The translations under genes were made by a program, and so were the position numbers. Below, piece by piece: positions 1 to 11,264 of a stretch of DNA of 53,708 nucleotides (position 1 is the stretch's first letter; every line of letters starts with the position of its first letter). The stretch comes from Xanthobacteraceae bacterium (lineage in GTDB: Bacteria; Pseudomonadota; Alphaproteobacteria; Rhizobiales; Xanthobacteraceae). The stretch covers positions 1-53,708 of the forward strand of contig JASHPW010000033.1 in the NCBI GenBank assembly GCA_030037895.1, in the 5' to 3' direction. The notes under the pieces were generated by a model. It made no database searches. It worked only from the letters and a program-made list of their open reading frames with translations, and was not told where the DNA came from.

Positions 1-6
1 CTGCTC

Positions 7-2052
7 ATGACCTCGACCGCACCCGCCGCTGCCGCTCATCAAAACCGTCTCGCGCGCGAGACGAGCCCCTATCTTCTGCAGCACAAGGACAATCCGGTGG
101 ATTGGTGGGCCTGGGGACCGGAGGCATTGGCGGAGGCGAAAGCGAGCGGCAAGCCGATTTTGCTCTCGGTCGGCTACGCGGCCTGTCATTGGTGCCACGT
201 CATGGCGCACGAGAGTTTCGAGGACGAAAATACCGCGGCCGTGATGAACGAGCTGTTCGTCAACATCAAGGTCGATCGCGAGGAGCGCCCCGACATCGAT
301 CAGATCTACATGGCGGCGCTGCATCATCTCGGCGAGCAGGGCGGCTGGCCGCTCACCATGTTCCTCACGCCCGACGGCGAGCCGATCTGGGGCGGCACCT
401 ACTTCCCGAATTCGTCGCGCTACGGCAAACCGGCCTTCGTCGATGTGCTGCGCGAAGTGGCACGGCTGTTCCGCGAGGAGCCGGGGAAGATCGAGCAGAA
501 CCGCGCCGCCTTGATGGCGCGGCTCGCGGCGACGGCGAAGGCCGGTGGCGGCGCGATCGGCCGCGCCGAACTCGACAATGCCGCGCGCCAACTCGGCAGC
601 CTCATCGACCCAGTCAACGGCGGCACTCGCGGCGCGCCGAAATTCCCGCAGGCCGCGCTGTTCGAGTTCCTCTGGCGCGCCGGGCTGCGCAGCGGCGAGG
701 CGCGCTACTTCGCCGCCGTCGAGATCACGCTCGACCACATCTGCGAGGGCGGCATCTACGACCATCTCGGCGGCGGCTTCTCGCGCTACGCGGTCGATGA
801 GCGCTGGCTCGTGCCGCATTTCGAGAAAATGCTCTACGACAACGCCCAGCTCCTCGAATTGCTGGCGATTGCGCATCTGCGCTCGGGCAAGCCACTCTAC
901 CGGCGGCGCGCCCGCGAGACGGTCGATTGGCTCGCACGCGAGATGCTGACGCCGGAGGGTGCGTTCTCGGCTTCACTCGACGCCGATTCCGAGGGCGAGG
1001 AGGGAAAGTTCTACGTCTGGTCATACGACGAGATCATCCGTCGGCTTGGCGTCGAGGACGGTGAATTCTTCGCCCGCCACTACGACGTGACGCCGGCCGG
1101 CAATTTCGAGGGCCGCAACATCCTCAATCGCCTCAAGCCGCTGCCGCGCAGCGAAGAGGACGAAGCACGGCTCGCCGCCCTGCGCGCAAAACTTCTCGCC
1201 GCGCGCGCGGCGCGGATGCGGCCGGGCCTCGACGACAAGGTGCTGGCCGACTGGAACGGGCTTGCGATCGCCGCGCTCGCCCATGCGAGCCTTATGCTCG
1301 GCGAACCGTCATGGCTCGACACGGCCGCGCGCGCTTTTGCCTTCATCGCGCGGGTGATGACGCGCGGCGACCGGCTCGGCCATTCCTGGCGCCAGGGCCG
1401 GCTCAAGTTCCCCGGCCTCGCCTCCGATTTCGCCGCCATGATCCGCGCTGCGCTCGCGCTCCACGAGATGACCGGGGAACGGCGCTATCTTGATCAGGCG
1501 CTCGCCTGGCAGCAGGCGCTCGATCGCGATTATGCCGATGCCGACACCGGCACCTACTTTCTCACCGCGGCCGACGCCGAAGGCCTTGTCATCCGCCCCG
1601 CCGCGACCACCGACGAAGCGACGCCCAATCACAACGCGCTCGCCGCGCAGAACCTCGTGCGCCTCGCGCTCCTCGCCGGCGACGACGGCTGGCGCGAAAA
1701 AGCCGACCGGCTGATCGCGGCCATCGCGCCGCTCGCGGCCGACAATCTCTACATGCACTTGGCGTTCCTCAACGCCGTCGATCTACGCCTGCGCGCGGCC
1801 GAGATCGTGGTGACGGGGCAGGGACCGCCGGCGCAGGCGCTGCTCGCCGCGGCCCGCGCACTGCCGCCGCTCGATCGCATCGTATTTCACGCGCGCGCGG
1901 CGGACGCGCTGCCGCTCTCGCATCCGGCGCGAGCGAAAGTGCAAGATTCGCGCGAGCCCCAGGCCTTCGTCTGCGTCGGCGAAGCCTGCTCGCTGCCGGT
2001 GACCGATCCTGCCCGCCTCATTGGCGCCATCGATGCCGTGCGACATACTTGA
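7..2052 (+). CDS. DUF255 thioredoxin-like protein (YyaL/SSP411 family)
   Basis: The 681-residue product matches the family combining an N-terminal thioredoxin-like DUF255 domain with a C-terminal six-hairpin (alpha/alpha toroid) glycosidase-like region. The N-terminus has the conserved stretch [13 protein letters not shown] and a CHWC redox-like motif (C60, C63), followed by [12 protein letters not shown]-like and [13 protein letters not shown]-like signatures near residues 88-125. Length is typical of the family. Substrate and reaction are not established; a role in redox or carbohydrate metabolism is assumed from the folds. The ATG lies at the very start of the window, so its promoter is not visible. 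No signal peptide is seen, so the protein is presumably cytoplasmic. Confidence 0.93.
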   Translation: MTSTAPAAAAHQNRLARETSPYLLQHKDNPVDWWAWGPEALAEAKASGKPILLSVGYAACHWCHVMAHESFEDENTAAVMNELFVNIKVDREERPDIDQIYMAALHHLGEQGGWPLTMFLTPDGEPIWGGTYFPNSSRYGKPAFVDVLREVARLFREEPGKIEQNRAALMARLAATAKAGGGAIGRAELDNAARQLGSLIDPVNGGTRGAPKFPQAALFEFLWRAGLRSGEARYFAAVEITLDHICEGGIYDHLGGGFSRYAVDERWLVPHFEKMLYDNAQLLELLAIAHLRSGKPLYRRRARETVDWLAREMLTPEGAFSASLDADSEGEEGKFYVWSYDEIIRRLGVEDGEFFARHYDVTPAGNFEGRNILNRLKPLPRSEEDEARLAALRAKLLAARAARMRPGLDDKVLADWNGLAIAALAHASLMLGEPSWLDTAARAFAFIARVMTRGDRLGHSWRQGRLKFPGLASDFAAMIRAALALHEMTGERRYLDQALAWQQALDRDYADADTGTYFLTAADAEGLVIRPAATTDEATPNHNALAAQNLVRLALLAGDDGWREKADRLIAAIAPLAADNLYMHLAFLNAVDLRLRAAEIVVTGQGPPAQALLAAARALPPLDRIVFHARAADALPLSHPARAKVQDSREPQAFVCVGEACSLPVTDPARLIGAIDAVRHT

Positions 2053-2117
2053 CGCCATGGTCCATGGCGCGACGATTCGTGCTTTATGGACAAACGGGCG
2101 GAGAAAGGAGATCGACG

Positions 2118-2387
2118 ATGCGATGCGCAATCATTATTGCGGTCGCCTTGACCGCGATGGCGGCGAGCGGCGCGCAAGCCGAACAATGGTGCGGCTACGC
2201 CGCGCGCGCCAAGTCGATCATCGAATGCGGCTATTCGAGCGCAACCGAATGCGAGAACGCCATCGGCAAGGGCGGGATGTGCTTCATCAATCCGGACTAC
2301 GCGCGCAACGCACAGCGGGCCTTGCCGGCGACGCCCGTGAACCCCGCATCGGCGGTTGCCGCGAAGTCGACCGCCGGACGCGGCTGA
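2118..2387 (+). CDS. small secreted Cys-rich protein (DUF3551-like)
   Basis: An 89-residue precursor starts with a clear signal peptide (MRCAIIIAVALTAMAASGAQA) and continues into a short mature domain, EQWCGYAARAKSIIECGYSS, with further cysteines at ECENAIG and GGMCF. This is the DUF3551 pattern common in Bradyrhizobium relatives; the function is unknown and the protein is expected to be periplasmic. I chose the ATG at 2118 because GGAG at 2107-2110 gives good ribosome-binding spacing and the signal peptide starts there. The gene ends only 5 bases before the convergent rho fragment. Confidence 0.75.
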   Translation: MRCAIIIAVALTAMAASGAQAEQWCGYAARAKSIIECGYSSATECENAIGKGGMCFINPDYARNAQRALPATPVNPASAVAAKSTAGRG

Positions 2388-2391
2388 CAGC

Positions 2392-2746
2392 CTACGTATT
2401 CATCGACTCGAAGAACTCGGAGTTGTTCTTGGTGTTGCGCAGCTTGTCGAGCAGGAAGTCGATGGCGTCCATGGTGCCCATCGGATTGAGGATGCGGCGC
2501 AGCACGTACATCTTCTTGAGCTGATCCGGCGGCACCAGCAGCTCCTCCTTGCGCGTGCCCGAACGGGTGATGTCCATGGCCGGGAAGGTACGCTTGTCGG
2601 CCACCTTGCGGTCGAGGATGAGTTCCGAATTGCCGGTGCCCTTGAATTCCTCGAAGATCACCTCGTCCATGCGGCTGCCGGTATCGATCAGCGCCGTGGC
2701 GATGATGGTGAGCGAGCCGCCTTCTTCGATGTTGCGCGCGGCGCCG
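2392..2746 (-). pseudogene. duplicated 3' fragment of rho
   Basis: Read on the minus strand this segment encodes the last 117 residues of Rho (from [10 protein letters not shown] to FFESMNT), identical in protein sequence to residues 305-421 of the intact rho next door. The DNA shows about 12 substitutions over 354 bp (2393-2746 against 3617-3970) with no indel, all synonymous, and its stop is TAG where rho has TAA. It lacks the RNA-binding domain and Walker A, so it cannot be a working terminator factor. An ORF with a GTG start at 2847 reads into it through about 100 bp of unrelated sequence, but I see no reason to think that chimera is functional. Confidence 0.9.
2393..2746. repeat. rho 3'-end direct repeat, copy 1
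   Basis: This 354-bp copy is in direct orientation with 3617-3970 at a constant offset of 1224 bases. The two copies flank the DUF433/DUF5615 module. Confidence 0.93.
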
Positions 2747-2847
2747 GCTGACTTGATCAATGTGACCCGCATGCAGCGAAGCGGAATGCGGGATTCCTTC
2801 TGCAACGCCATCCCGGACTTCGCCGCGCTCCATGGAGCTGTCGGCAC

Positions 2848-3165
2848 TTAGCGGACGTGCGTCACGACTCCCGGTTTGGCTTGAGGAATGAGATCAAGAA
2901 CCGCCGGCAGCAACGGCCGAAGGGCAATGATGACGTTGCTCGACGCATGAACGACAATTACCGCAAGCGAAACATCTTTGAAGCTTTGCTGGTATTCAAG
3001 ATTGCGATCGACGGTAATCAGAACATCGAACGCCATCGCCGCGAGCCGCAGCAACTCGCCGTTTTTGACGCCGGCCCAGCCGACCTCGGCAACTGTCTGG
3101 ACCTCGTGGCCGGGAATATCGTTGCGCAGTGCGCGCGGGACGCACTCGTCAAGCAGCACTCGCAT
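2848..3165 (-). CDS. DUF5615 PIN-like toxin-type protein
   Basis: The 105-residue product opens with MRVLLDECVPRAL and has ITVDRNLEYQQ near residue 50. These are the conserved acidic motifs of the DUF5615 (Mut7-C/PIN-like) family, a probable RNase toxin paired with DUF433 antitoxins. It overlaps the 3' end of the upstream DUF433 gene by 17 bases, the usual arrangement for a co-translated toxin-antitoxin pair. Nuclease activity and toxicity are inferred from the family. The module lies between the two copies of the rho 3' end, which suggests arrival by horizontal transfer. Confidence 0.85.
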   Translation of the reverse strand: MRVLLDECVPRALRNDIPGHEVQTVAEVGWAGVKNGELLRLAAMAFDVLITVDRNLEYQQSFKDVSLAVIVVHASSNVIIALRPLLPAVLDLIPQAKPGVVTHVR

Positions 3166-3370
3166 CAGCCATCAGGCTGTCTTTCGCCTGCTCGAGCGCT
3201 GCAATGGCAATCTCGCGCGTAACCGTTGGGAAATCGTCAAGAAACTCATTCAACGAGTGACCGCCCTCGACATAATCGATCAGCGCCTGCACGGGTACAC
3301 GCGTTCCGACGAACACCGGCGTGCCGCCAAGAATGTTCGGGTCGGAATGAACGACGGAACGCTGTTTCAT
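3149..3370 (-). CDS. DUF433 antitoxin-like protein
   Basis: A roughly 73-residue protein with the DUF433 signature: SDPNILGGTPVFVGTRVPVQ followed by LIDYVEGGHSLNEFLDDFPTV. DUF433 proteins are winged-HTH-like antitoxins or DNA-binding partners of DUF5615 proteins. I prefer the ATG at 3370 (MKQRSVVHSD) because an AGAGG sequence lies about 10 bases upstream; an in-frame ATG at 3391 would add seven residues but has no ribosome-binding site. It is probably autoregulated together with the toxin, as is typical for such modules. Confidence 0.85.
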   Translation of the reverse strand: MKQRSVVHSDPNILGGTPVFVGTRVPVQALIDYVEGGHSLNEFLDDFPTVTREIAIAALEQAKDSLMADASAA

Positions 3371-3396
3371 CGGCGCAGCCCTCTTTCGCATCGCCG

Positions 3397-3570
3397 TTAT
3401 GATCGGCGCAAAGCGAAATTAGCCGATCCGTACCCCCCGGTCGAGAATAATAGACTGATTAGCTCAGCGGCGCTCTGGATACCATCGGGGACGCTGCCGG
3501 TGCGGCCGATACAATCGAAAGCGGCGCGAGCTTCACTCAGTGAACGCCAATAGTTTTTGTGCAATATCAC
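3397..3570 (-). other. possible remnant ORF between antitoxin and rho
   Basis: A 57-codon minus-strand frame (GTG start, MILHKNYWRS to NFALRRS) fills the spacer between rho and the DUF433 gene and stops just before it. I recognise no family. It may be a decayed passenger gene or chance. The rest of the 3371-3615 spacer shows no tRNA, terminator or clear promoter. Confidence 0.2.
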
Positions 3571-3615
3571 GACACAGACATCGCAGTCCCGGGCCCGGCG
3601 ATGGCCTTGCCGCGC

Positions 3616-4881
<1,266 letters not shown>

Positions 4882-5127
4882 GCAGAATGTCCTATGGAAA
4901 TGGGCCAGCGGCGGGGTTTGGATCGCAGCGACGCCGGCGGGAAGAAGATCGTAGGTCTTGGGCTGCAAGGCGCAGAGGGCCTCGGACCCGATGCTTCAGC
5001 CGGCTCCAATCCACTGGAGCCAGAACTCAAATGCATCCGCCTACGTTCGGTGGGATGACTCAAAGATAAGAAAAGACCGCACTTCAAGCAAGTGCCGCGA
5101 TCGACTTTGCCCGATAACGCCGGCGGG

Positions 5128-5565
5128 TCAAAACGGTTTCAGCACCACGAGAAGGACGATTGCGATCATCAAGACCGTTGGTATTTCATTGATAATTCTA
5201 TAGAATTTTTGCGAGTGCCGGTTCTGGTCGGCGGCGAAGGCCTTCACCCAGCGGGCAAACAGGCCGTGCACCGCCGAAAGTGCAAGGACGAGGGCGAGCT
5301 TCGCCTCCAGCCAGCCCGACGCGAACCAGCCGTAACGGGGATCGGGTCCGAGCCAGGCGAGGGCGAGTCCGAGCAGCCAGGCCGCGATCATCGCCGGATT
5401 GATGATCGCGCGCAGCAGCCTGCGCTCCATCACCTTGAAGGTTTCCGACTGGACCGAGCCCTTCTCGGCGGCACAATGATAGACGAACAGCCGCGGCAGA
5501 TAGAGCATTCCCGCCATCCAGGCGATCACCGCGATGATGTGGAATGCCTTGATCCACCCGTACAT
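5128..5565 (-). CDS. hemJ: protoporphyrinogen IX oxidase HemJ
   Basis: A 145-residue integral membrane protein with four hydrophobic segments, starting MYGWIKAFHIIAVIAWMAG. The conserved His in the first segment (FHII), the WMAGMLYLPRLFVYH motif and the late FYRIINEIPT motif are hallmarks of HemJ, which oxidises protoporphyrinogen IX in bacteria lacking HemY or HemG. The ATG at 5565 gives the normal family length; the longer frame upstream runs into hemE. It sits between hemE and rho on the same strand, the common order in Rhizobiales, so the next-to-last step of heme synthesis is encoded beside uroporphyrinogen decarboxylase. Confidence 0.92.
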   Translation of the reverse strand: MYGWIKAFHIIAVIAWMAGMLYLPRLFVYHCAAEKGSVQSETFKVMERRLLRAIINPAMIAAWLLGLALAWLGPDPRYGWFASGWLEAKLALVLALSAVHGLFARWVKAFAADQNRHSQKFYRIINEIPTVLMIAIVLLVVLKPF

Positions 5566-5605
5566 ACTGCGGCCCTCGTCCTTCCTGCTCCGAATCCCAA
5601 GCCTC

Positions 5606-6658
5606 TCAACGGCGCGCCGGCCCGCGGCGCACCCGCGAGACCAGCCGCTCGACGTGGGCGACCGGCGTATCCGGCAGCACGCCGTGGCCGAGATTGAAAA
5701 TGAACGGCCCCTGCCCGAACGCGTCGAGAATGGCGTCGATCGAGCGATCGAGCGCCGCGCCGCCGCCGACAAGCGCCAAAGGATCAAGATTACCCTGGAT
5801 CGGACGCCGCTTCTGGATGCGCTCGCGCGCGAAGGCAAGCTCGACGGTCCAATCGAGACCGACGGCATCGACCGCAACGGCCTCGATATAGCGTTCGAGC
5901 TGGGTTGCGGCGCCGCGGGGGAAACCGATGATTTTCGCTCCCGGAATCCGCTTGCGCACCGCCGCGATCATGCGGGCGCATGGCTCGATGCACCATTTGC
6001 GGAACTCATTGGCGGGCAGGACCCCGGCCCAGGTATCGAAAATCTGCACGGCGTCGACGCCAGCCGCAAATTGCCGGATCAGATAGTCGACTGAAGCTTC
6101 GACCAGCACGTCGATGAGCTGCGCCAACGCTTGCGGATGCCGATAGGCGAACAGCCGCGCCGGAAGTTGATCGATGGTGCCGTATCCCGCGATCATATAC
6201 GTCGCCACGGTCCACGGCGCGCCACAGAAACCCAGTAGCGCCACCGCTGGCGGCAAATCCTGCTTGACCCGCCCAATCGCCTCGTAAACCGGCTCAAGCC
6301 GCGCTTGATCGATCTTCCGCCGTAATGTCTTCAATGCCGAAGGACTCGCGAGCGCATCGAGCTTCGGTCCCTCGCCATCCTCAAACCACATCTTTTGGCC
6401 AAGCGCGTATGGCACCACCAAAATATCCGAGAAAAGGATCGCGGCATCGAATGCAAAGCGACGGACCGGCTGCAATGTGATCTCAGCCGCACGCTTCGCA
6501 TCGAAGCAAAGATCGAGGAAGCTTCCGACCTGCTCCCGGATTTTCCGGTATTCCGGAAGATACCTGCCGGCTTGGCGCATGAGCCAGATCGGCGGAATGG
6601 CTTCATGCTCGCCCGCTAGGACACGAAGGAGCGGTTTGATCTCAGGTCTGACTGTCAC
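5606..6658 (-). CDS. hemE: uroporphyrinogen decarboxylase
   Basis: A 350-residue cytosolic enzyme converting uroporphyrinogen III to coproporphyrinogen III. The N-terminal signature RQAGRYLPEYR, the GFCGAPWTVATYMI segment and the FDTWAGVLP / GFPRGA motifs around residues 210-255 are all present, and length is normal. It is transcribed away from ppsR and toward hemJ, 40 bases upstream of the hemJ start, probably as one operon continuing to rho. Confidence 0.97.
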   Translation of the reverse strand: MTVRPEIKPLLRVLAGEHEAIPPIWLMRQAGRYLPEYRKIREQVGSFLDLCFDAKRAAEITLQPVRRFAFDAAILFSDILVVPYALGQKMWFEDGEGPKLDALASPSALKTLRRKIDQARLEPVYEAIGRVKQDLPPAVALLGFCGAPWTVATYMIAGYGTIDQLPARLFAYRHPQALAQLIDVLVEASVDYLIRQFAAGVDAVQIFDTWAGVLPANEFRKWCIEPCARMIAAVRKRIPGAKIIGFPRGAATQLERYIEAVAVDAVGLDWTVELAFARERIQKRRPIQGNLDPLALVGGGAALDRSIDAILDAFGQGPFIFNLGHGVLPDTPVAHVERLVSRVRRGPARR

Positions 6659-7002
6659 GCTTCCATCCTAACTTAAATAAAATTTATAAAAGAGTCTGTT
6701 GTAATTCTTGGGCGGTTGATTGGACTCATACCTTTGCATGCACATGTCATCCACGGTCCGATCACATATTCCCATTGCATGTCCATGGTTGACGTTGTGG
6801 CGAATGTAGCTTTCCGCAGCCTTTTGTGGGCATGCGTGCCGCTTCTGTCCACATTTCACCGGTACGCGGCGCAGGGATCGCTTTCGCAAAAGGAAACGGC
6901 AAGGATGTGGATGATTTCGCTTCCACTCCCCCTAATGCGCTTGTGCCCCGACGCCGGCCGTGGCCTTCTCCCCAAAGATCAACAGGTTGCTCAATCATTC
7001 TC
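6659..7002. promoter_or_regulatory. divergent hemE/ppsR intergenic region
   Basis: This 344-bp spacer must contain the promoters of hemE (leftward) and ppsR (rightward). An unusually AT-rich stretch at about 6666-6715 lies right next to the hemE start. I find no convincing -35/-10 pair, known riboswitch or RNA gene; an open frame running through it toward ppsR lacks recognisable protein similarity. Confidence 0.4.
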
Positions 7003-7839
7003 ATGACGCCTCCAGCCGGCTATTTTCATCTGCACCTGATCTCCGATTCGACCGGAGAGACTTTGATTACGGTCGCCCGCGCTGCCACGGCGCAATATAC
7101 GAAGGTCATGCCGGCCGAGCATGTGCATCCGCTCGTGCGGACGCAAAAACAGCTCGACCGGGTGTTGTCGGAAATCGAGGAATCGCCCGGTATCATCCTC
7201 TACACGCTGCTCGAAGAGAACCTAGTCAAAAGGCTGGAGAGCAAATGCCGCGAACTTGGCCTGCCGTGCTTATCGATCCTGGGGCCGGTCCTGCACCTGT
7301 TCCACGCCTATCTCGGCGCCGAATCGACGCACAAGGTCGGCGCGCAGCATACGCTTAATGCCGAATATTTCCGCCGCATCGATGCGCTGAATTACACCAT
7401 GATGCATGATGACGGCCAGTTGATCGACGATTTGGAAGAGGCGGACGTCCTGCTCATCGGCGTATCACGGACCTCGAAAACGCCGACGTCGATCTACCTT
7501 GCCAATCGCGGGGTGAAAACGGCGAACGTGCCGCTGGTGCCGGGCGTGCCGTTATCGCCCGCGGTCGAGCGGCTCAAGCACCCGCTGATCGTCGGCCTGT
7601 TGGCGACGCCCGAGCGCATCGTCCAGATCCGGCAGAACCGGCTTCTTAGCCTCAGGGCCCACCGCGACGATGACAAATATATCGACCGCAAGGCGGTCGC
7701 GGAGGAAGTTGCCGCCTCGCGCCGGCTCTGCGTCAGGCACAATTGGCCCTTGATCGACGTGACGCGGCGTTCGATCGAGGAAACCGCGGCGGCGGTGCTC
7801 GCTCTCCTCGGCGAACGCCGCCGGCACATGGCGTCGTAA
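7003..7839 (+). CDS. ppsR: PEP synthase/PPDK regulatory kinase-phosphorylase (DUF299)
   Basis: A 278-residue bifunctional regulator that phosphorylates and dephosphorylates PEP synthase or pyruvate phosphate dikinase on threonine using ADP and Pi. It starts with [12 protein letters not shown], the conserved DUF299 opening, and has the P-loop-like [18 protein letters not shown] near residues 151-168. I chose the ATG at 7003 because homology begins there; the frame extends upstream with no family match. It heads the ppsR-maf-coaE-dnaQ run typical of Rhizobiales. Confidence 0.93.
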   Translation: MTPPAGYFHLHLISDSTGETLITVARAATAQYTKVMPAEHVHPLVRTQKQLDRVLSEIEESPGIILYTLLEENLVKRLESKCRELGLPCLSILGPVLHLFHAYLGAESTHKVGAQHTLNAEYFRRIDALNYTMMHDDGQLIDDLEEADVLLIGVSRTSKTPTSIYLANRGVKTANVPLVPGVPLSPAVERLKHPLIVGLLATPERIVQIRQNRLLSLRAHRDDDKYIDRKAVAEEVAASRRLCVRHNWPLIDVTRRSIEETAAAVLALLGERRRHMAS

Positions 7840-7842
7840 GCG

Positions 7843-8457
7843 ATGCCGTTGTGGCTTGCCGCCAAACCGCTCGTGCTCGCCTCAAGGAGCGCCGTGCGCC
7901 GGACGCTGCTCGAGGCGGCGTGTGTTCCGATCGAGGTGCGTGCGGCCGATATCGATGAGCGCGGCCTGGAAGCGGGCGCGGCGGAGGCAGTGCGGGAGCC
8001 GGCCGCGGTCGCTCGACTGCTGGCGCGCGAGAAGGCCTTGGTCGTGGCGCGATCGAATCCCGGCCGGCTCGTTCTCGGCGCCGATCAGACCTTGGCGCTC
8101 GGCGGCAAGCGCTTCGCCAAGCCGGCCGATCGCGCGGACGCCGGTCGACAACTCCGCGCCCTTCGCGGCCGTACTCATGAACTTTACTCCGCGATTGTGT
8201 TCGTAGAGGACTCAACGGTGCTGTTCGAGGAGGTCGCCGCGGCGCGGCTGACGATGCACCGGTTCTCCGACCGTTTCCTCGACCTTTACCTCGACGCGGC
8301 CGGAAGCGTCGCGCTTGCGAGCATCGCCGCCTACCAGATCGAAGGCCCGGGCATTCAATTGTTCGAACGGGTGGACGGCGACTATTTCACCATCCTCGGT
8401 TTGCCGTTGATAGCGGCGCTCGATTTCCTGCGGCGGCACGGATGCCTGGTTCGATGA
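7843..8457 (+). CDS. maf: Maf-like nucleoside triphosphate pyrophosphatase
   Basis: A 204-residue Maf/Ham1-like protein hydrolysing non-canonical or pyrimidine NTPs to NMP and pyrophosphate. The opening [17 protein letters not shown] corresponds to the Maf N-terminal motif, and [11 protein letters not shown] carries the catalytic Asp of the GADQ motif. It starts 3 bases after ppsR and its stop overlaps the coaE start, so translation is likely coupled. Which NTP it prefers cannot be read from the sequence. Confidence 0.9.
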   Translation: MPLWLAAKPLVLASRSAVRRTLLEAACVPIEVRAADIDERGLEAGAAEAVREPAAVARLLAREKALVVARSNPGRLVLGADQTLALGGKRFAKPADRADAGRQLRALRGRTHELYSAIVFVEDSTVLFEEVAAARLTMHRFSDRFLDLYLDAAGSVALASIAAYQIEGPGIQLFERVDGDYFTILGLPLIAALDFLRRHGCLVR

Positions 8458-9074
8458 GCGACGCGCGGCCTTTCATCCTCTGCCTGACCGGCTCGCTCGG
8501 CATGGGCAAATCAACGACCGCGCGTTTCTTTGCCGAGGCCGGCGTGCCGGTGCACGATTCAGATGCGGTCGTGCGCGCGCTCTACGAAGGGGAAGCCGTG
8601 CCGGCCATCGAGCGGGCGTTCCCCAGCACGACCGCCGGCGGCAAGGTCAACCGCGGCAAGCTCGCCGCGACGGTGCTCGGCGACGACGCGGCCCTCGCCC
8701 GCCTTGAGGCGATCGTGCATCCGCTGGTCAGTGCCTCGCGGGACAGGTTCCTGGCCGAGGCGCAGTCCCGCGGCGCCGCCGTGGTCGTGCTCGACGTTCC
8801 GCTCCTGTTCGAGACCGGCGCGGAGCGCCGCTGCGACGCCGTGGTCGTGGTCTCGGCGTCGCCCGAACTGCAACGCCAGCGCGCCTTCGAGCGCCCCGGC
8901 ATGACCGAGGAAAAATTCGCCGCTCTCCTGGCCCGGCAAATGCCGGACGCGGAAAAACGCCGCCGCGCCGACTTTGTCGTGGATAGCTCGCAAGGGTTCG
9001 ATCACGCCCGCGCCCAGGTCCGCGACATTCTGCGGCAAGTGGCTAGAATGCGCGGCGGTGCCCGCGATTCGTGA
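8454..9074 (+). CDS. coaE: dephospho-CoA kinase
   Basis: The enzyme phosphorylates dephospho-CoA in the last step of coenzyme A synthesis. The P-loop [11 protein letters not shown] lies near the N-terminus, followed by [14 protein letters not shown] and [12 protein letters not shown], both conserved in CoaE. The ATG at 8454 overlaps the maf stop as ATGA; an in-frame ATG at 8442 would add four residues. About 206 residues is normal length. coaA, the first step of the same pathway, is also in this window. Confidence 0.95.
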   Translation: MSDARPFILCLTGSLGMGKSTTARFFAEAGVPVHDSDAVVRALYEGEAVPAIERAFPSTTAGGKVNRGKLAATVLGDDAALARLEAIVHPLVSASRDRFLAEAQSRGAAVVVLDVPLLFETGAERRCDAVVVVSASPELQRQRAFERPGMTEEKFAALLARQMPDAEKRRRADFVVDSSQGFDHARAQVRDILRQVARMRGGARDS

Positions 9075-9109
9075 GGCCCAAGCCTGTCGGGGACGGCGGA
9101 GGAGCTTCG

Positions 9110-9805
9110 ATGCGTGAGATTGTGCTCGATACCGAGACGACCGGTCTCGATCCGTTTCAAGGCCATCGCCTGGTCGAAATCGGCTGTGTCGAGCTGATCA
9201 ACCGCATACCGTCGGGCCAGACCTTCCACCGCTATCTCAATCCCGAGCGCGGCGTGCCGGAAGAAGCGTTCGCGATCCACGGCCTCACCGCAAGCTTCCT
9301 CAAGGACAAGCCCTTGTTTGCCGAGGTGGTGGACGAGCTCACGGCTTTTCTGGGCGCCGCGCCGCTGGTCATGCACAATGCCGGCTTCGACATCGCGTTC
9401 CTCAATGCCGAGCTCGAGCGCGTGGGTCGGCCGCCGATCGCGCGCGAGCGGATGATCGACACGCTGCTCATCGCCCGGCGCAAATATCCCGGCGGTGCCA
9501 ACCGGCTCGACGATTTATGCGCGCGCTATGCCATCGACAATTCCCGCCGCGCCAAGCACGGCGCGCTGCTCGACGCCGAACTGCTGGCCGAAGTCTATGT
9601 CGAGCTGATCGACGCCCGCCAGGCGCAGCTCGTTCTTGCGCAGGCAACGATGCCGGGCCACGCCCCCGGCGAGCCGATCATCGTGCGCGAGCGACCCGTG
9701 CCGCTCGCCGTCCGCGTCACCGCGGAGGAGCGCGCGGCGCATCGCGCCTTCATTGCCACGCTCGGCGAGACCGCAATCTGGCGCGACTATCTCAGCTCGG
9801 ATTGA
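9110..9805 (+). CDS. dnaQ: DNA polymerase III epsilon subunit
   Basis: The 231-residue 3'-5' proofreading exonuclease. The DEDDh motifs are visible: [11 protein letters not shown] (D7, E9), [11 protein letters not shown], and the late [16 protein letters not shown] with catalytic His and Asp. The ATG at 9110 follows a GGAGG-rich ribosome-binding site at about 9097-9103 and is where homology starts. Its last 19 bases overlap the convergent secB gene. Confidence 0.96.
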   Translation: MREIVLDTETTGLDPFQGHRLVEIGCVELINRIPSGQTFHRYLNPERGVPEEAFAIHGLTASFLKDKPLFAEVVDELTAFLGAAPLVMHNAGFDIAFLNAELERVGRPPIARERMIDTLLIARRKYPGGANRLDDLCARYAIDNSRRAKHGALLDAELLAEVYVELIDARQAQLVLAQATMPGHAPGEPIIVRERPVPLAVRVTAEERAAHRAFIATLGETAIWRDYLSSD

Positions 9806-10281
9806 CCGGTTGGCGGCACCGCGGGCTGCGCGGCCGCCAGGCGCTGCCGGTAGAGGGCGACAAAATCGATCGGCTCGAGCAGTAGCGGCGGGAAGCCGCC
9901 GTTGCGCACGACCGTGGCGACGATTTCGCGGGCGAACGGAAACAGGAGCCGCGGGCACTCGATCAGCACGATCGGCTGCAGGCTGTCCGCCGGCACATTT
10001 TGGATACGGAAGGTGCCGGCGAAGACCAATTCGAAACTGAACAGCAGCATGCTCTTGGATTCCGCCTTGCCTTCCAGGCGGAGCGTCACTTCGACGTCGG
10101 TCCCGCTCATCGGCGCGGCATCGACGTTCACTTGGATGTTGATGGTCGGCTGCTGCCCGACGGGCACCATCGAGCGCGGGGCGTTCGGATTCTCGAACGA
10201 CAGGTCCTTCACATACTGGGCGAGGACGCCGATTTGCGGCATCGCCGCCTGCGGCTGAGGACCGCCATTTGTCGCTGCCAT
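9787..10281 (-). CDS. secB: protein-export chaperone SecB
   Basis: A 164-residue cytosolic chaperone that holds preproteins unfolded for SecA. The sequence shows [19 protein letters not shown], then [18 protein letters not shown] and [19 protein letters not shown], the conserved SecB core. I use the ATG at 10281 (MAATNGG). It is convergent with dnaQ, overlapping it by 19 bp, a widely conserved Rhizobiales arrangement. Confidence 0.95.
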   Translation of the reverse strand: MAATNGGPQPQAAMPQIGVLAQYVKDLSFENPNAPRSMVPVGQQPTINIQVNVDAAPMSGTDVEVTLRLEGKAESKSMLLFSFELVFAGTFRIQNVPADSLQPIVLIECPRLLFPFAREIVATVVRNGGFPPLLLEPIDFVALYRQRLAAAQPAVPPTGQSELR

Positions 10282-10556
10282 GCTCGTCTCCGGCCCGCGC
10301 GGGCATCGCAGCTTGGCTAACACAGGCAAAGCAGGCGAACAATGGCCGCGGAACTCGGTCCCGCGCTTGCATTGTTGGCGCGGCGGCGCCGATCGTTTAA
10401 ACTTCGGGACGGCACGTTGATCGACGGCGGCCTCTGGATGGTTTCCCCCGCGCGCCTACATAGATCGGGGGATGGGCATCGTCGCCGCGAACCGCCACTG
10501 GGAATGCGCGGTCCCGGCGGGCGCGAAGCCGAGAGAGAAGCCGAGAGATGTGAGAC

Positions 10557-11264
10557 GTGTTCGATATCTATACCATCATCTTCCTTGCGCTCGCGGTATT
10601 CATTTTCCTGCGGCTTCGCAACGTCTTGGGACAACGGACCGGCCGTGAGCGGCCGCCCTACGACCCCTATTCGCCGCGCGACGCCGTGCGCAGCCCGGCG
10701 AGCGACAAGGTCGTGACCTTGCCGCCGCGTCCGGCCGACGCGACGCCGCGTCCGGTCGTGGTCGAACCGCCGCCGGCCGACCGCTGGAAGGACGTCGCCG
10801 ACAGCGGGCCGAACATCGCCGCCGGGCTCGACGCGATCGCCGCCGCGGATCCCGGCTTCGACGTCAAGCATTTCATCACCGGCGCGCGCACCGCCTACGA
10901 AATGGTGGTGACCGCCTTCGCCGCGGGCGATCGCCGTCAATTGCGCAGTCTGCTGTCGCGCGAGGTTTATGACGGTTTCGACGCCGCAATCAGCCAGCGC
11001 GAAGGCAAAGGCGAGACCGCCGAGACGCGTTTCGTTTCCATCGATGGCTCGACGATCAGCGGCGCCGAATTGCGCGCCCGCACGGCGCAGATTACCGTCC
11101 GCTTTGTCTCCAAGCTTATTTCCGCGACCCGCGATCGATCCGGGACCGTTGTCGATGGCAACGCCGAAAAGGTCACCGACGTCACCGACGTGTGGACCTT
11201 TGCGCGCGACGTTTCCGCGCGCGATCCCAACTGGAAAGTCATTGCGACCGAAGCCGGACAATGA
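10557..11264 (+). CDS. Tim44/TimA domain protein
   Basis: A 235-residue protein with an N-terminal hydrophobic anchor (FDIYTIIFLALAVFIFLRLRNVLGQRTG), a low-complexity Pro/Arg linker and a C-terminal Tim44-like domain (PGFDVKHFITGARTAYEMVVTAF to WTFARDVSARDPNWKVI). Bacterial relatives such as Caulobacter TimA are inner-membrane proteins; the mitochondrial relative anchors Hsp70 at the translocon. The start codon is GTG. Its stop overlaps mltA as ATGA, so the two are probably co-translated. Lying opposite secB fits a link to protein export, but that is inference. Confidence 0.9.
   Translation: MFDIYTIIFLALAVFIFLRLRNVLGQRTGRERPPYDPYSPRDAVRSPASDKVVTLPPRPADATPRPVVVEPPPADRWKDVADSGPNIAAGLDAIAAADPGFDVKHFITGARTAYEMVVTAFAAGDRRQLRSLLSREVYDGFDAAISQREGKGETAETRFVSIDGSTISGAELRARTAQITVRFVSKLISATRDRSGTVVDGNAEKVTDVTDVWTFARDVSARDPNWKVIATEAGQ

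Noticed and set aside
2392-2847. A 151-codon frame as an independent new gene fused to a Rho tail
   Set aside because: The Rho part is an exact peptide duplicate without catalytic domain, and the upstream 35 codons have a poor start and no similarity.
3440-3495. A tRNA-like GATTAGCTCAGCGG sequence
   Set aside because: Only a D-arm-like stretch; no anticodon or T-arm follows.
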